NCBI RefSeq assembly: GCF_017893965.1
Contig: NZ_CP054142.1
Location: forward strand, 496,001 to 560,000
DNA: 64,000 nt
From: Treponema parvum
Lineage (GTDB): Bacteria > Spirochaetota > Spirochaetia > Treponematales > Treponemataceae
Direction of reading: 5' to 3'
The position numbers and the translations under genes were made by a program. The notes beneath the pieces were generated by a model. It saw only the letters and a list, made by a program, of their open reading frames with translations. It was not told the DNA's origin and searched no databases. Positions 27,899 to 38,500 of the stretch are shown here, in pieces (within the stretch, counting starts at the first letter, position 1; every line of letters begins with the position of its first letter).

Positions 27899-27941
27899 CT
27901 GTTTGCGCGTTTTGTGCAAAGATAATAGGCGATGAAGATAG

Positions 27942-27968
27942 AACCCCGGCAATTTGTCGGGGTTTTTT
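27942..27968 (+). terminator. Rho-independent terminator downstream of groEL
   Basis: AACCCCG and CGGGGTT form a 7-bp stem, loop of 9, followed by TTTTT. A classic intrinsic terminator. Confidence 0.85.
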
Positions 27969-28095
27969 TACGGCCGGTAAGCTCGGGAATCTGCCGGAGG
28001 CTCAAAAAAACGCCTGCTATGCCGCTAGGGCAAACGCTATTTGCAGATGAGGCGCGCAGAATGTCCGCCTTTTTATCGCTGTTACCGCTTCAAAT

Positions 28096-28746
28096 TTACT
28101 GTTCCAGAACGCTGTAAAATTTTTCCAAGGTAAGCTCGGTAAAATCGTTTATTACCAAGTCGGCGTAAGCTGAGATTTCGTTTTTCGGGTTTGTGGTTGC
28201 AAGTCCTATAACACGCATGCCCGCGGCGCGTCCGGATTTAAGTCCGTTAAAGGAATCTTCAAAGACGACACAGTTTTTTTCAATCGTGTCGAATACTCTG
28301 GCTCCGAGCAAATACGGATCCGGAGCCGGTTTGCTTTTCTTAAACTGCTCGGCGGTAAGAATTTTGTTAAAAAGAGATTTTATTTCAGGCTGTGCTTTAT
28401 AGACGGCCTGCATTTTTATTAAATTCGAACTGGTTACTACGGCCGTTTTTATGCCGCGGGATCTTAGTTCTTCGATAAAATTTTTTGCTCCCGAAATAAA
28501 TTCCATTTTCATATTTCTTTCAAATTCTTCAAGTTCGGCGCTTATTTTTTTTCGATCGTTTTCTCGGTCGGGAAAAAAGGTTTCATAAATGTATTTTAAC
28601 GAAGTTCCCTTTATTTGATTTGCGATGTTTTCATTATTCAGATAAGTTTTGCCTATATTTTTCCAAAAAAGCGAATATTGCGATTCCGTGTCGAGTACTA
28701 CGCCGTCAAGATCAAAAAGAGCTGCGGTAGGTTTTGTTTTGTCCAT
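28096..28746 (-). CDS. HAD-family hydrolase (beta-phosphoglucomutase-like)
   Basis: A 216-residue haloacid-dehalogenase-superfamily enzyme. Motif I is FDLDGVVLDTE, motif II is VVTSSN, motif III Lys is in KKSKPAPDPYLL and motif IV is VFEDSFNGLKS. The helical cap between motifs I and II fits the subfamily of beta-phosphoglucomutases and sugar-phosphate phosphatases. The substrate is unknown. The ATG is preceded by TATATT 7 bases away and no ribosome site, so the message could be leaderless. Confidence 0.85.
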   Translation of the reverse strand: MDKTKPTAALFDLDGVVLDTESQYSLFWKNIGKTYLNNENIANQIKGTSLKYIYETFFPDRENDRKKISAELEEFERNMKMEFISGAKNFIEELRSRGIKTAVVTSSNLIKMQAVYKAQPEIKSLFNKILTAEQFKKSKPAPDPYLLGARVFDTIEKNCVVFEDSFNGLKSGRAAGMRVIGLATTNPKNEISAYADLVINDFTELTLEKFYSVLEQ

Positions 28747-28814
28747 ATATAAAAATATATCAGATTTAATGATTTATTGCAGCGGCATAAAAGATACGTG
28801 TGCAAAAGATACGG

Positions 28815-29600
28815 TTATTTTCTTGCGACAATAACCATAGTCCTCGCTTTTTGATCGTAAGGAGAAAAATCAAAATCGCCGTAAATTTCCGCGCTTTTAA
28901 AACCTGCCGCCGTCATCATGCGCTTTAATTCGACAGCGGAATAAAGTCGCTGCACAAATTCGTGTTCGATTCTTGCGCCCGTGCAGTTGTCGATCAATAT
29001 CCACTTTGAGAGGAGTCCTTCCCACGCGCCTGTTACGGAAAATTCGGTCAGAACGGTCTTTCCCGCTCTTTCAAACCATTCACCTTCGGTAAAATAAAGT
29101 ATGGCGGTTTCCCTGCTTGTACATTCCAAAATAAACCAGCCGTCGTCTTTTACCGCATCGCAGATGTGTTTCAGAATCTTCATATCGTCTTCGATGGATT
29201 CGCAGTATCCGAACGAAGTATACAAACTGACCGCCGCGTCGAATTTTTTTTCAGACTTATATGTGCGAAGGTCGGCTTTTATGAGTTCTATATTTACGTT
29301 TTCCGCTTCTGCGGTCTCCGAGGCTGCATCCAGTTCCGACTGTATGAGATCCACGCCCGTTACGGAAATTCCTTTAAGCGCCAGCTCTATCGCTATGCGT
29401 CCCGGGCCGCAGCCCGCATCCAAAACGCTGCTTCCTCTGCCCAAACCTGCAATCTTGCATACGCTGTCGGCAACCGTAGGCGCTTCAGCCCATCTTTGCG
29501 CATCGAACATTATGGGAGCGAAATTGTTCCAAAAATCTTCGTTTTCAAACCATTCTTTTTTTCTTCCGTTCGGAGATAAAACCTGTATGTCTGCGTTCAT
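28815..29600 (-). CDS. Class I SAM-dependent methyltransferase
   Basis: A 261-residue methyltransferase. Motif I is VLDAGCGPGRIAIELA, followed by SVTGVDLIQSELDAA (motif II) and FDAAVSLYTSFGYCES (motif III-like). The methyl acceptor cannot be inferred. It is transcribed divergently from the dgoD gene, with 254 bases between. Confidence 0.85.
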   Translation of the reverse strand: MNADIQVLSPNGRKKEWFENEDFWNNFAPIMFDAQRWAEAPTVADSVCKIAGLGRGSSVLDAGCGPGRIAIELALKGISVTGVDLIQSELDAASETAEAENVNIELIKADLRTYKSEKKFDAAVSLYTSFGYCESIEDDMKILKHICDAVKDDGWFILECTSRETAILYFTEGEWFERAGKTVLTEFSVTGAWEGLLSKWILIDNCTGARIEHEFVQRLYSAVELKRMMTAAGFKSAEIYGDFDFSPYDQKARTMVIVARK

Positions 29601-29713
29601 TTTCCATCCTTAAAATATTCTGTAAAATAAAGTATAGCACATATTCGTGTTTTGTTTGGATTGTTTGTAAAATTAAGCACAATATTGAATTGCATTTAAA
29701 TAAAAAATAAAAC

Positions 29714-29743
29714 TTGACAGGTTGGAAATTAGTTTTACATTAT
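29714..29743 (+). promoter_or_regulatory. Promoter of dgoD
   Basis: TTGACA (29714-29719) and CATTAT (29738-29743) with an 18-base spacer. The coding start is over 100 bases downstream, so the message has a leader with a good ribosome site. The TTG in this -35 could be mistaken for an upstream start codon. Confidence 0.65.
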
Positions 29744-29854
29744 AGGGGTATTGCAGAGCCTGTGTTAAAAAACGGCCGTGTATGTGCAGCGGTCAGCGTT
29801 GGTATTCCGTTGTTATGTGTAATTGATTTTTGTCACATAAAAAAGGGGGTAATT

Positions 29855-31003
29855 GTGAAAATTACGAAATTGAACCTTTATATCGTGCCTCCGAGATGGC
29901 TGTTCTTGGAAGTTGAAACGGATGAAGGCATCTGTGGATGGGGAGAGCCTGTAATTGAAGGACGCGCCGATGTTGTAAAAGCTGCTGTTGAAGATTTCAG
30001 CCGTTATCTTATTGGAAAAGATCCCTCTAAAATTGAAGATTTATGGCAGACAATGTATCGTACGGGTTTTTACCGCGGCGGCCCCGAAGTAATGAGCGCC
30101 ATTGCAGGTATTGACCAGGCTTTATGGGATATAAAAGGAAAAAATCTCGGAGTTCCGGTTTATGAACTTCTCGGCGGCTTATGCCGCGACAAATTGCGTG
30201 TGTACAGCTGGGTCGGCGGAGATCGTCCCGATGATTTGGAAAAGGGTGTAAGGGCGTTGTGGGACAGCGGCTGCACAGCCGTAAAGATGAACGCAACTGA
30301 AGAAATGCATTACATTGACAGCTTCGAAAAAGTGGAAGCCGTCTGCAAGCGCGTTGAAGCCATTCGTAATACTATGGGAAGTAAAATGGATATAGCTGTT
30401 GATTTTCACGGCCGTGTTCATAAATCCATGGCTAAAGTTTTGGCGCATGAACTTGAACCGTATCATCTTATGTTCATTGAAGAACCCGTCCTTCCGCAGA
30501 ATAATGAAGCTCTTCGCGAAATTGCAAATCATACTTCTACGCCTATTGCGACGGGTGAACGTATGTTCAGCCGTTGGGACTTCAAGAATTTGTTTGAAGA
30601 CGGTTATGCGGATATAATCCAGCCCGATCTTTCTCATGCGGGCGGAATCAGTGAAGTTAAAAAAATCGCCTCAATGGCTGAGGCTTATGATATGTCCGTG
30701 GCGCCGCACTGTCCCCTTGGGCCTATCGCTCTTGCAGCTTGTGTTCAGCTCGATGCGTGTACTCCGAATGTATGCATTCAGGAACAAAGCCTAGGCATAC
30801 ATTATAACAAAGGAGCCGATTTGCTTGACTACCTTAAAGATCCTGAAGTATTCAAGTTTAAAGACGGCTATATTTCAATACCTGCGTCTCCGGGGCTCGG
30901 TATTGAAGTAAATAAAGAAAAAGTATTGGAAGCCGCTGAAATCGGTCATCGCTGGAAAAATCCGATATGGCGCAACTATGACGGAACTGTCGCGGAATGG
31001 TGA
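29855..31003 (+). CDS. dgoD: D-galactonate dehydratase
   Basis: A 382-residue enolase-superfamily enzyme, the same length as E. coli DgoD. The GTG start is preceded by AAGGGGGT and gives MKITKLNLYIVPPRWLFLEV. The mandelate-racemase-type metal ligands lie in DFHGRV, FIEEPVLPQN and GERMFSRWDF, and the general-base His region is SVAPHCPLGPIALAAC. It dehydrates D-galactonate to 2-keto-3-deoxygalactonate, or a close sugar acid. No other galactonate genes are nearby. A DeoR regulator follows 249 bases downstream on the same strand. Confidence 0.88.
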   Translation: MKITKLNLYIVPPRWLFLEVETDEGICGWGEPVIEGRADVVKAAVEDFSRYLIGKDPSKIEDLWQTMYRTGFYRGGPEVMSAIAGIDQALWDIKGKNLGVPVYELLGGLCRDKLRVYSWVGGDRPDDLEKGVRALWDSGCTAVKMNATEEMHYIDSFEKVEAVCKRVEAIRNTMGSKMDIAVDFHGRVHKSMAKVLAHELEPYHLMFIEEPVLPQNNEALREIANHTSTPIATGERMFSRWDFKNLFEDGYADIIQPDLSHAGGISEVKKIASMAEAYDMSVAPHCPLGPIALAACVQLDACTPNVCIQEQSLGIHYNKGADLLDYLKDPEVFKFKDGYISIPASPGLGIEVNKEKVLEAAEIGHRWKNPIWRNYDGTVAEW

Positions 31004-31066
31004 CGGAAACGGAGGTACGATAAAAAGCGCTGTCTGAAATATCGCCGTCGGCTAAAGTCCGGAGAC

Positions 31067-31091
31067 AAAAAACGCCGAAGCGTTTTTTTTT
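31067..31091 (+). terminator. Rho-independent terminator after dgoD
   Basis: AAAAAACGC, loop CGAA, then GCG and nine T residues: a textbook terminator 63 bases after dgoD. The downstream DeoR gene therefore needs its own promoter. Confidence 0.88.
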
Positions 31092-31252
31092 AATGTAATT
31101 ACCAAAAGAATTGTTGACAACAGGCGGTGTTTCGGTTTAGCCTTTATATAAGCTAAAATGTTTTATCCGAAAGGGGCGGCTATGATCTTACGGTCTTGTA
31201 ATTTACGGCCCCTTCTTTATTCGAAGTTATTTTAAATTTTATCAGGAGACAT

Positions 31253-32017
31253 ATGATCCCCGCGCAAAGGCAACAGCAAATAATTTCTCTCATAAAGGGT
31301 TCGGGACACGTACAGGTAAGCGCGCTTGCAAAGACGTTCGGAGTAAGCGAACTTACCATAAGGCGCGACTTGAAAATTCTAAGCGACAGCGGACTTTTGA
31401 CCCGCCGTTTCGGCGGAGCCGTGCTTTCAAAAAATTTTTTGCAGGAAATCGATTATTCGGAAAAGATTAACGAATTCATGGAAGAAAAACATGCGATCGG
31501 TAAAAAAGCTGCAAGTTTGGTTGAAGACGGCGATATTATATGCGTAAACGGCGGAAGCACCGCCGTATGCGTAGTTGAAAGTCTTTTAAATACCAACAAA
31601 CAGATTACGATTATTACCAACAATATCGATATAGTCCGATTTTTAGATAAGGATGAAAAGGCGAATATTGTTTTTACAGGCGGAATTTTTAGGGCAAAAT
31701 CAAGAAGCATGAACGGCTTTATGTCTTCGCTTGTGCTTCAGAATATCTGGGCAAATAAAAGCTTTATAGGATTGGACGGATTTTCGATCAAACACGGATT
31801 GACCGTTAATGTTTATGAGGAAGCGCTTATAACCCAGACCATGATAGAAAGAACTACCGGCAAGGTTTACGCCGTAACCGCAGGAAACAAGATAAATGTC
31901 GTGTGCAATTTTAAGGCTGTCGGCGCCGATCTTATAGACGCTGTAATCACGGACGGAACCGGCGGCCAGCTGCTTGAGACCGAACCTGACGCTCCCGAAA
32001 TAATAATCGCGGAATGA
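31253..32017 (+). CDS. DeoR/GlpR-family transcriptional regulator
   Basis: A 254-residue regulator with the DeoR helix-turn-helix at the N-terminus (RQQQIISLIKGSGHVQVSAL, recognition helix SELTIRRDLKILSDSG, then RRFGGAVL), followed by the sugar-phosphate-binding domain (IICVNGGSTAVCV, ITNNIDIVRFL, FTGGIF, GLDGFSIKHGL). Such proteins are usually repressors relieved by a phosphorylated sugar. Its position after dgoD suggests control of sugar-acid genes, but this is inferred. The ATG follows CAGGAGAC. Confidence 0.9.
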   Translation: MIPAQRQQQIISLIKGSGHVQVSALAKTFGVSELTIRRDLKILSDSGLLTRRFGGAVLSKNFLQEIDYSEKINEFMEEKHAIGKKAASLVEDGDIICVNGGSTAVCVVESLLNTNKQITIITNNIDIVRFLDKDEKANIVFTGGIFRAKSRSMNGFMSSLVLQNIWANKSFIGLDGFSIKHGLTVNVYEEALITQTMIERTTGKVYAVTAGNKINVVCNFKAVGADLIDAVITDGTGGQLLETEPDAPEIIIAE

Positions 32018-32021
32018 AAGC

Positions 32022-33983
32022 CTAATCTTCGTGTGAATATTCTTTTTCGCCTTCTGCAGCGAGCAAGGCTTTTGAAGCGAGTTCCGATGCGTACTGTGAA
32101 ATTTCCGCTTTTTGAACGGTCGTAGCCGCCGTTTGTAAAATTCTTTTTGCTTTTTCTTTTTTTTGAGTGCGGATCGCAAAAAGTTCCTGCGCGGACTTTA
32201 TTATCTCTTTAGCCTGATCTTCGTTTACGCCAAGAAGTTCCGTAATTTGCGCGGGTTTTACCGTATGAAAATTTTCAATAGTCGTAAATTCCTTTAAAAG
32301 GATGCCGGCTCTCGTTTTGCCTACATGCGGAAGTTCGCTGAAAATGCTTACGGTATTTTCTTTTGTGCGGAGCCTTTGATTCCTGCTCGTGGCAAATCTG
32401 TGCGTCTCGTCGCGTATGCGCTGCAAAAGCCGCAATGCGTCGCTGTGTTTGGGCAAAGACATCGGGACGCTTTCTCCCGGGCGGTAAATTTCTTCGTCGC
32501 GCTTTGCAAGTCCCGCAATGGGAATGTCAAGGTTAAGGGCTGCAAGAACTCCTTTTACGGCGTTCACCTGTCCGATTCCTCCGTCTATCAATATGAGATC
32601 GGGAAGATCAGATTGTTCGTTTACAAGACGCGTATAACGCCTTGTAGCGGCTTCCCGCATTGAAGCAAAATCATCTATAACGCCGTCGGTTGTCTTAAGC
32701 CTGAAATACCTGTAATTTTTTTTGTCGGGGTTTCCGTTATAAAAACTTATAAGGCTTGCCACAGGAAATTTTCCGCCTATGTGAGCAATATCAAAACCTT
32801 CTATGCGAACGGGCAGATGTTCCAGACCTAAGACGGCTTTTAGTTCTTCAAGGGCGGGTATGTCGCCGCGTTCGCGCAGCCTTCTTATCGTGTCTTCATG
32901 GGCGTTTTCAAAGGCCATATTCATGGCGGCCTTGTGCCTGCTTGCGTTTTCCATATTGTCTTCAATGGGAATTATGTTCACATCGGCGTCGAGAGTTTCT
33001 TTTATGCGGCGTGAAATGAATTGCAGAGCGTTGCTCGTCGGTACGAAAATATTAGGAGGAACGTCGCTTTTTTGAGTGTAATACGCATTTATAAATTCAG
33101 GGATAAGATCTTCGTCTTCATTCAAACTTGCAGTTCTGTAATTGTCGCGGCCTAAGAGTTTTCCTCCGCGCATTTTGAGGACGGTAAAACACACTAGCTC
33201 TCCTTCCCTATAGAAAGCTACGTAATCGCGGTCTTCCGTTCCAAAGTCTTCGACTATGTTTTGATTTTGCATTACGGCAAAGGCTTTAAGTCCGTCGCGA
33301 AGTCTAGCGGCTTTTTCAAATTGAAGATTTTTTGCGGCCTTTTTCATTTCCTCCGTGAGTTTATCGCGATGTTCTTTATCATTTCTTTCAAGAAGGCCTG
33401 AAATTTCGCCGAAAAATTCATTATAGGACTCTTTTGAAATTTTTGAGCAGCACGGCGCCTTGCATTGTCCTATGTGGTAATACATGCAGGGATTTTGGCG
33501 TTTTTTTAAGACCTTGCAGTGTCTTATGGGATAAAGCTTGTAAAGGGTGTCTATAAAGGTGTCAAGAGCGCCCACGTCGGGGAACGGACCGAAATATGTT
33601 GAACCGTCATGCTGTATATACCGTGTTTTAAACAGACGCGGGAATTCTTCGTTGGTAATCCTAAGAACGGGGTAGGATTTTCCGTCTTTTAGATCTATAT
33701 TATACCGCGGTTTATGCGTTTTTATGAGATTGTTTTCAAGAAGAAAAGCTTCATATTCGTTTGCCGTTGTAATATACTCAATAGTTTGAGAGCGGGAAAT
33801 GAGTAAACGCGTTTTAATATCCTTGCGTCCTGAAAAATATGACGAAAGTCGGTTTTTGAGGTTTTTTGCCTTGCCGACATAAATGACGGTTCCCTCAGGG
33901 TTCCGCCAAAGATAAACTCCGCTGGAGGAAGGGGCTTGCAATGCGGTTTGATGTAATTGTTGATATACCGTATTTGCGCTCAT
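32022..33983 (-). CDS. uvrC: Excinuclease ABC subunit C (UvrC)
   Basis: A 653-residue nucleotide-excision-repair nuclease. Domains in order: GIY-YIG nuclease (GVYLWRNPEGTVIYVGKAKN), a Cys cluster (CKVLKKRQNPCMYYHIGQC), UVR motif binding UvrB (LTEEMKKAAKNLQFEKAARL), RNase H-like nuclease with its Asp residues (EGFDIAHIGG, LILIDGGIGQ, and late DETHRFA), and C-terminal helix-hairpin-helix. The open frame extends 40 codons further, but the family starts here. Its start codon and that of the divergent LamG gene are only 10 bases apart. Confidence 0.95.
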   Translation of the reverse strand: MSANTVYQQLHQTALQAPSSSGVYLWRNPEGTVIYVGKAKNLKNRLSSYFSGRKDIKTRLLISRSQTIEYITTANEYEAFLLENNLIKTHKPRYNIDLKDGKSYPVLRITNEEFPRLFKTRYIQHDGSTYFGPFPDVGALDTFIDTLYKLYPIRHCKVLKKRQNPCMYYHIGQCKAPCCSKISKESYNEFFGEISGLLERNDKEHRDKLTEEMKKAAKNLQFEKAARLRDGLKAFAVMQNQNIVEDFGTEDRDYVAFYREGELVCFTVLKMRGGKLLGRDNYRTASLNEDEDLIPEFINAYYTQKSDVPPNIFVPTSNALQFISRRIKETLDADVNIIPIEDNMENASRHKAAMNMAFENAHEDTIRRLRERGDIPALEELKAVLGLEHLPVRIEGFDIAHIGGKFPVASLISFYNGNPDKKNYRYFRLKTTDGVIDDFASMREAATRRYTRLVNEQSDLPDLILIDGGIGQVNAVKGVLAALNLDIPIAGLAKRDEEIYRPGESVPMSLPKHSDALRLLQRIRDETHRFATSRNQRLRTKENTVSIFSELPHVGKTRAGILLKEFTTIENFHTVKPAQITELLGVNEDQAKEIIKSAQELFAIRTQKKEKAKRILQTAATTVQKAEISQYASELASKALLAAEGEKEYSHED

Positions 33984-33993
33984 AATATTCACT

Positions 33994-35496
33994 ATGAAAA
34001 AAATACTGATTTTGGTAAGCGTTTGTCCAGTGTTTTTGGTATATAATCTTTTTGCAGTTCCAAAAACGTTGACTCTAGGCGGAAAGGAAGGCTGGGGCAG
34101 CATTCAAAAGGCGGACGGCGTTGTTGAAGGCAAAGGAAGATTCGGTTATTCAAGCATAGAACTTTCGCGCAATTCGCCTCCCGTTTCGGATTTTACGGAT
34201 CTGTTTCTTGACTTTGAAAATGCTGCTATGACCGATTCCGTCGGAAATTATGAAATCTCTGCAAACGATCTTGTTCTTACGGATAATTGTATCATGGGCA
34301 AACGGGCGGCGTTAAGCCGCGGTACGGGGAAAGGAATGCTCTTATCGGGTAAAAGAGGAACCATGTTCGGCGGGGCGGGAAGAATAGGCTCTTTTTCCAT
34401 AGAGTTTTGGATCGCTCCGTCTATCGCCGAAAACGGCGAGCGGCTTTTTTCGTGGCGATCTTCCAGAACCGTAGCAGGTTATCCGATATACCAGACTATT
34501 ACGGCGACGTTTTTTAACAATCGGCTTGAATGGAAATTTTCGAATGTGTTTGAAGGATACTCGAAAAACGACGGCGAAGCTGTAATTTCCGGAAAAAAAA
34601 TAATAATTCCGGACGTTTGGTCTTATCATAAAATCAGTTACGACGAAGAATTCGGATTGCTTGAATACAGGGTTGACGGCATAACGGAAGACTTAAAGTA
34701 TATTACTTCCACGGGGCGCGAAGGAGGCGATACTTATCGCATGATTCTGGGAGTGCCTGCCGACATATCGCTGTGCCCGCAGTATACGGGGCGTATGGAT
34801 GATTTTCGCATAGTAAAAGCGCTGCCGGGGGAAATCTCCGATGATGCAAAAGAAGATTTTGTTACCGTACGCGATATGTATAAGATCGACGGCGGCCGTT
34901 TTGAAACGGAACCGATGCGCGTGCAGCAGGGGTCGGTTCTTACCTCGGTGGAAGCGATTGCGGACGTTCCGCCTCAGACGGAAGTTCAGCTTTATGTGCG
35001 CGGCGGCGAAAACAAATTCGGCTGGACGGATTCTTATCCTCAGTGGATCCATGTTGAAAGCGGCAAAGCCGTTTCAGGGATAAAGGGCGGATTTTTTCAG
35101 CTTGCGGTACAGCTGTATCCTGACGGCGGCGGGCGTACTACACCGTCGGTTACACAGGTGATTTTAAACTACGATGAAATCTCGCCTCCGCTGCCTCCTC
35201 TTTTTGTTCAGGCTGAAGCTGGCGACGGTTCGGTTACCTTAAGTTGGGACCATTCCGCTGATGACAGTGCGGGCGGATATTATGTATATTATGGGGAACG
35301 CCCCGGTGAGTATTTGGGACGGTATGCGCTTGAAGGCGCTTCTCCTATAAATACGGGAAAATCCACAAGCCTTACACTTACGGGACTTAAAAACGGTGTT
35401 ATCTATTATTTTGCCGTATCGTCGTGGTCGGCTTATGATGACAGGATAAACGGGATGCTTTCAAAGGAAGTTTTTGCCCGTCCGAAAAAACAATGA
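33994..35496 (+). CDS. Secreted LamG- and fibronectin-III-like protein
   Basis: A 500-residue protein with a signal peptide (MKKILILVSVCPVFLVYNLF, cleavage near FA-VP). Residues about 60-270 fit a concanavalin/LamG jelly roll (GSFSIEFWIAPSIAENGERL, WSYHKISYDEEFGLLEYRVD, GRMDDFRIV). Residues about 400-495 are one fibronectin type III domain (AGDGSVTLSWDHS, LTGLKNGVIYYFAVSSW). Probably a surface or periplasmic carbohydrate- or protein-binding factor. CATAAT lies 7 bases before the ATG without a ribosome site. It is followed 16 bases later by the TPR gene. Confidence 0.8.
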   Translation: MKKILILVSVCPVFLVYNLFAVPKTLTLGGKEGWGSIQKADGVVEGKGRFGYSSIELSRNSPPVSDFTDLFLDFENAAMTDSVGNYEISANDLVLTDNCIMGKRAALSRGTGKGMLLSGKRGTMFGGAGRIGSFSIEFWIAPSIAENGERLFSWRSSRTVAGYPIYQTITATFFNNRLEWKFSNVFEGYSKNDGEAVISGKKIIIPDVWSYHKISYDEEFGLLEYRVDGITEDLKYITSTGREGGDTYRMILGVPADISLCPQYTGRMDDFRIVKALPGEISDDAKEDFVTVRDMYKIDGGRFETEPMRVQQGSVLTSVEAIADVPPQTEVQLYVRGGENKFGWTDSYPQWIHVESGKAVSGIKGGFFQLAVQLYPDGGGRTTPSVTQVILNYDEISPPLPPLFVQAEAGDGSVTLSWDHSADDSAGGYYVYYGERPGEYLGRYALEGASPINTGKSTSLTLTGLKNGVIYYFAVSSWSAYDDRINGMLSKEVFARPKKQ

Positions 35497-35512
35497 ACGA
35501 GCAGGAGCGCAT

Positions 35513-38500
35513 ATGTCAAATACTGAAGTTATCCTTAAAAGAGCCGATGACGCGACTACGGCTCGAGATTTTTCTCTTGCAATAAGACTGTATAAATCTC
35601 TGCTTTCAAAAAAGCCCGACAGCAAAATCCTCATGTTTAAGCTGGGCTCTACATATGTCAAAAGCGGAAACGATGAAAAGGCGCTGCCTTATTATCAAAA
35701 GATCATAGCAATCGATCCCAATAATTTTAACGCTTTGGTAGATCTCGGCGGTATTTACCGGCGCATGAAAAGGTTTGAAGATTCGCTTTCGGTTTTGCAA
35801 AAAGCCGAAAAAATCAACAAGTCGGATCCGCAGATAAACTACAACTTCGGTTTTACATATAAATTTATGGGCGAGTATGAAAAAGCTTTAAGCTGTTTTC
35901 GTGCTGCAATAGAAGAAAATCCCAACGATGTTCTTGCCTATAACCATATGGGCGTGATATACGCGCTTCGTAACGATCACGTCGCTGCAGTCAGTATATA
36001 TCGCCGCGGTCTTAAGATCGATCCGAATCATCCTGTTTTGAATTTAAATTTGGCGGAAAGCTTTGAAGCTTTAAAACAAAACGATAACGCCGCTGCGGCA
36101 TACAAGGCGGCGTTGCGGGCGCGGCCTGGCTGGCAGGAAGCCATTGAAAAATATGCGAAACTTCTTTTGCGCACAAAACACAGAAAGACTACGGAACGCA
36201 TGTTAAGCCAAACCCTTGATTTTGATTCGAAGAATGTGAATTTGCACATACTTATGGGACGTTGTCTTTCCTCCCAAAGCGATTACCGTGCGGCCTTGGA
36301 TTCATATAACAAAGCTCTTGAAATTGACGCCGGATCAAAAAAAGCCGTTTTGGGAGCAGCCTTGATGAATGAAAAACTCGGCGTTAAGGCGCGTTCGGTT
36401 GAGCTTATGCAACAGCTTGAATCCGCCGAACCGGACGATATTGACATTAAGGAAAAATACGCTCATGTGCTTTTGAGTTCGGAACATTTTGAAGCCGCGT
36501 TGAAAAGGATAAATACTGTTTTAAAAACATCTCCTCAGAGATTACAAGCGCTTAATTTGCTCGGACAGTATTATCTGTGTGTAGGAAACGACGGTAAAGC
36601 GGAAGAGACATACGCCGAAATCGAATCCGTAAATCCTTCGTATGCCGATTATTTAAAGGATGCTTCTCTTCGCTGCCAACAGATCGGCAATACAACAAAG
36701 GCCAAGCGCTATATAGATAGATATCTTAAGATAAAGCCTACGGAACCGTCGGGACTTTTGATCGCTGCAACCATTTCAGAAATTTCCGATGCGGCGTCAA
36801 CGGCTTTAGCCTGTTATCATAAGGTTTTAAAATATGACAGATACAATGCCATAGCTCTTGAAGCCGTAAAACGGCTCGGCGAAAAAGTGACGGAAGAAAA
36901 TCTTAGAAAGGCGGAAGAGGAAAAAGAAATGGAAGAGATCGATTTTGAAGATGATATTCCCGCCGTTTCAATGGACATAGACGAATCGCTTTTTGAAAAT
37001 TCTCATAAAGACAAAAACGGCAATGATTTTGAATCCGAGGAATTTGATTTTGACGCGTGGGGCAACGAACATCCTGTTATTGCGAAAGACGAAGGTCTCG
37101 AGTTTGCGGATGACGAAGACATTGAAGACGACGATGAAAAGCCCATAGGCTTGAATAGTTTGATAGATGACGGCGGCCCTGTTGAACCCGACAGGAAACC
37201 GCAAAGAAGAAGCGGGCCGTTTGACGAACCTGCCGACGGAAGAGGCGGATTTGAAATGGAAGATATCGAAGACGACGACATATTGGGTTTGGGAGAACAG
37301 TCAAAACCCCGGTCGCTTCCCGAAAGGACGCCCGACAGGACTCCTTCTCAGAGAGCGCCCGAAAAACCTGCAAGCTCTGACGATTGGGAAGAAGACTTAG
37401 GCGGTTTTACAGATGACGATTATAAAGAAGACGATACCGGCGATAAAAAAGCCGATTTCGGCACGGATTCAGACGCTAAAGGATCCGAAGATTTTGACAG
37501 TCTTGCAAAGGAGGCCTCCGAAGAAGCGATAAAGGCCGCTGCAGAAGCAAAAAAATCGGCTGAAGAAGCGCAGGAAGCTGCACAGGCCGCGCAGGAAGCG
37601 GCGGAGAGTGTAAAAAATGCGCAGGACGAAGATGTGCCCGCCGAGCTTAAGGAAGCCTATGACGGTTCCGACTATGACGAGCCTTTAGCCAAAAATGTCG
37701 AACTTCCCGTTGAAGACGAAGAAGTTCTTGGCGACGAGGATGCCGAAACCCTGTCCGAAGATGAGTCTGCCGTGTTTGACGAAGATTTTGACATCGAAAA
37801 TGCAGAAACATTAGCCGACGACGATGAAGTTTTGTCCGATGAAAAAGATATTGGCGCGGATGACACGGAGATTGCGGACGAAACGACAGATGAAGACATG
37901 GAATTCATTCCGCCTGAAGACTTGATTGCTGACGATGAAGAGCCGTCCGATGCGGGTATTATTTACGACGAAACGGAAAAGGCCGTCGGCGGTTATGACG
38001 AAGAACATGAAGAAGGCGATGATGTCTTATCTGCTGACGAACCGGCGGATGAGGATGCCGAACTTTCCGCCGTGCCCGAAGAAGATGCCGACGTCTTGGA
38101 GGACGATCTTTCACCTGCGGAAGACGACTTAGAGGATATTCCGGGCGATTTTACCGAAGATTCCGGCATGGACGAAACGGCGGAAAATAAAACCGAACTT
38201 CTTAAACTTTTTCAACGGCTTCAAATGCTCAGTTCCTGTCTTCCGCCCGAAAAAAAATCCGTCTTTATGGAAAGCATGGATAGGATCCGCATGGATTATG
38301 TGGTTTCAAAACTTGAGGGCAGGCATGGCCTTCTTGCAACCGCACAGGAAATACGCGGATCCGATCCCACGCTCGAACAATCAACCGAAGAAGCGCATGA
38401 TCCGGAGCTTTCGGGAGCCGGTTTAACTTCCGCAGTGTTGGATATCATGTCGGAAATGTCAGACGAGCTTACCGATAAAACGCTTACGGCGGCTTTAAAC

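Noticed and set aside
29714-29854. N-terminal extension of D-galactonate dehydratase starting at TTG 29714
   Set aside because: That TTG is the -35 box; the GTG at 29855 has a strong ribosome site and gives the expected 382 residues.
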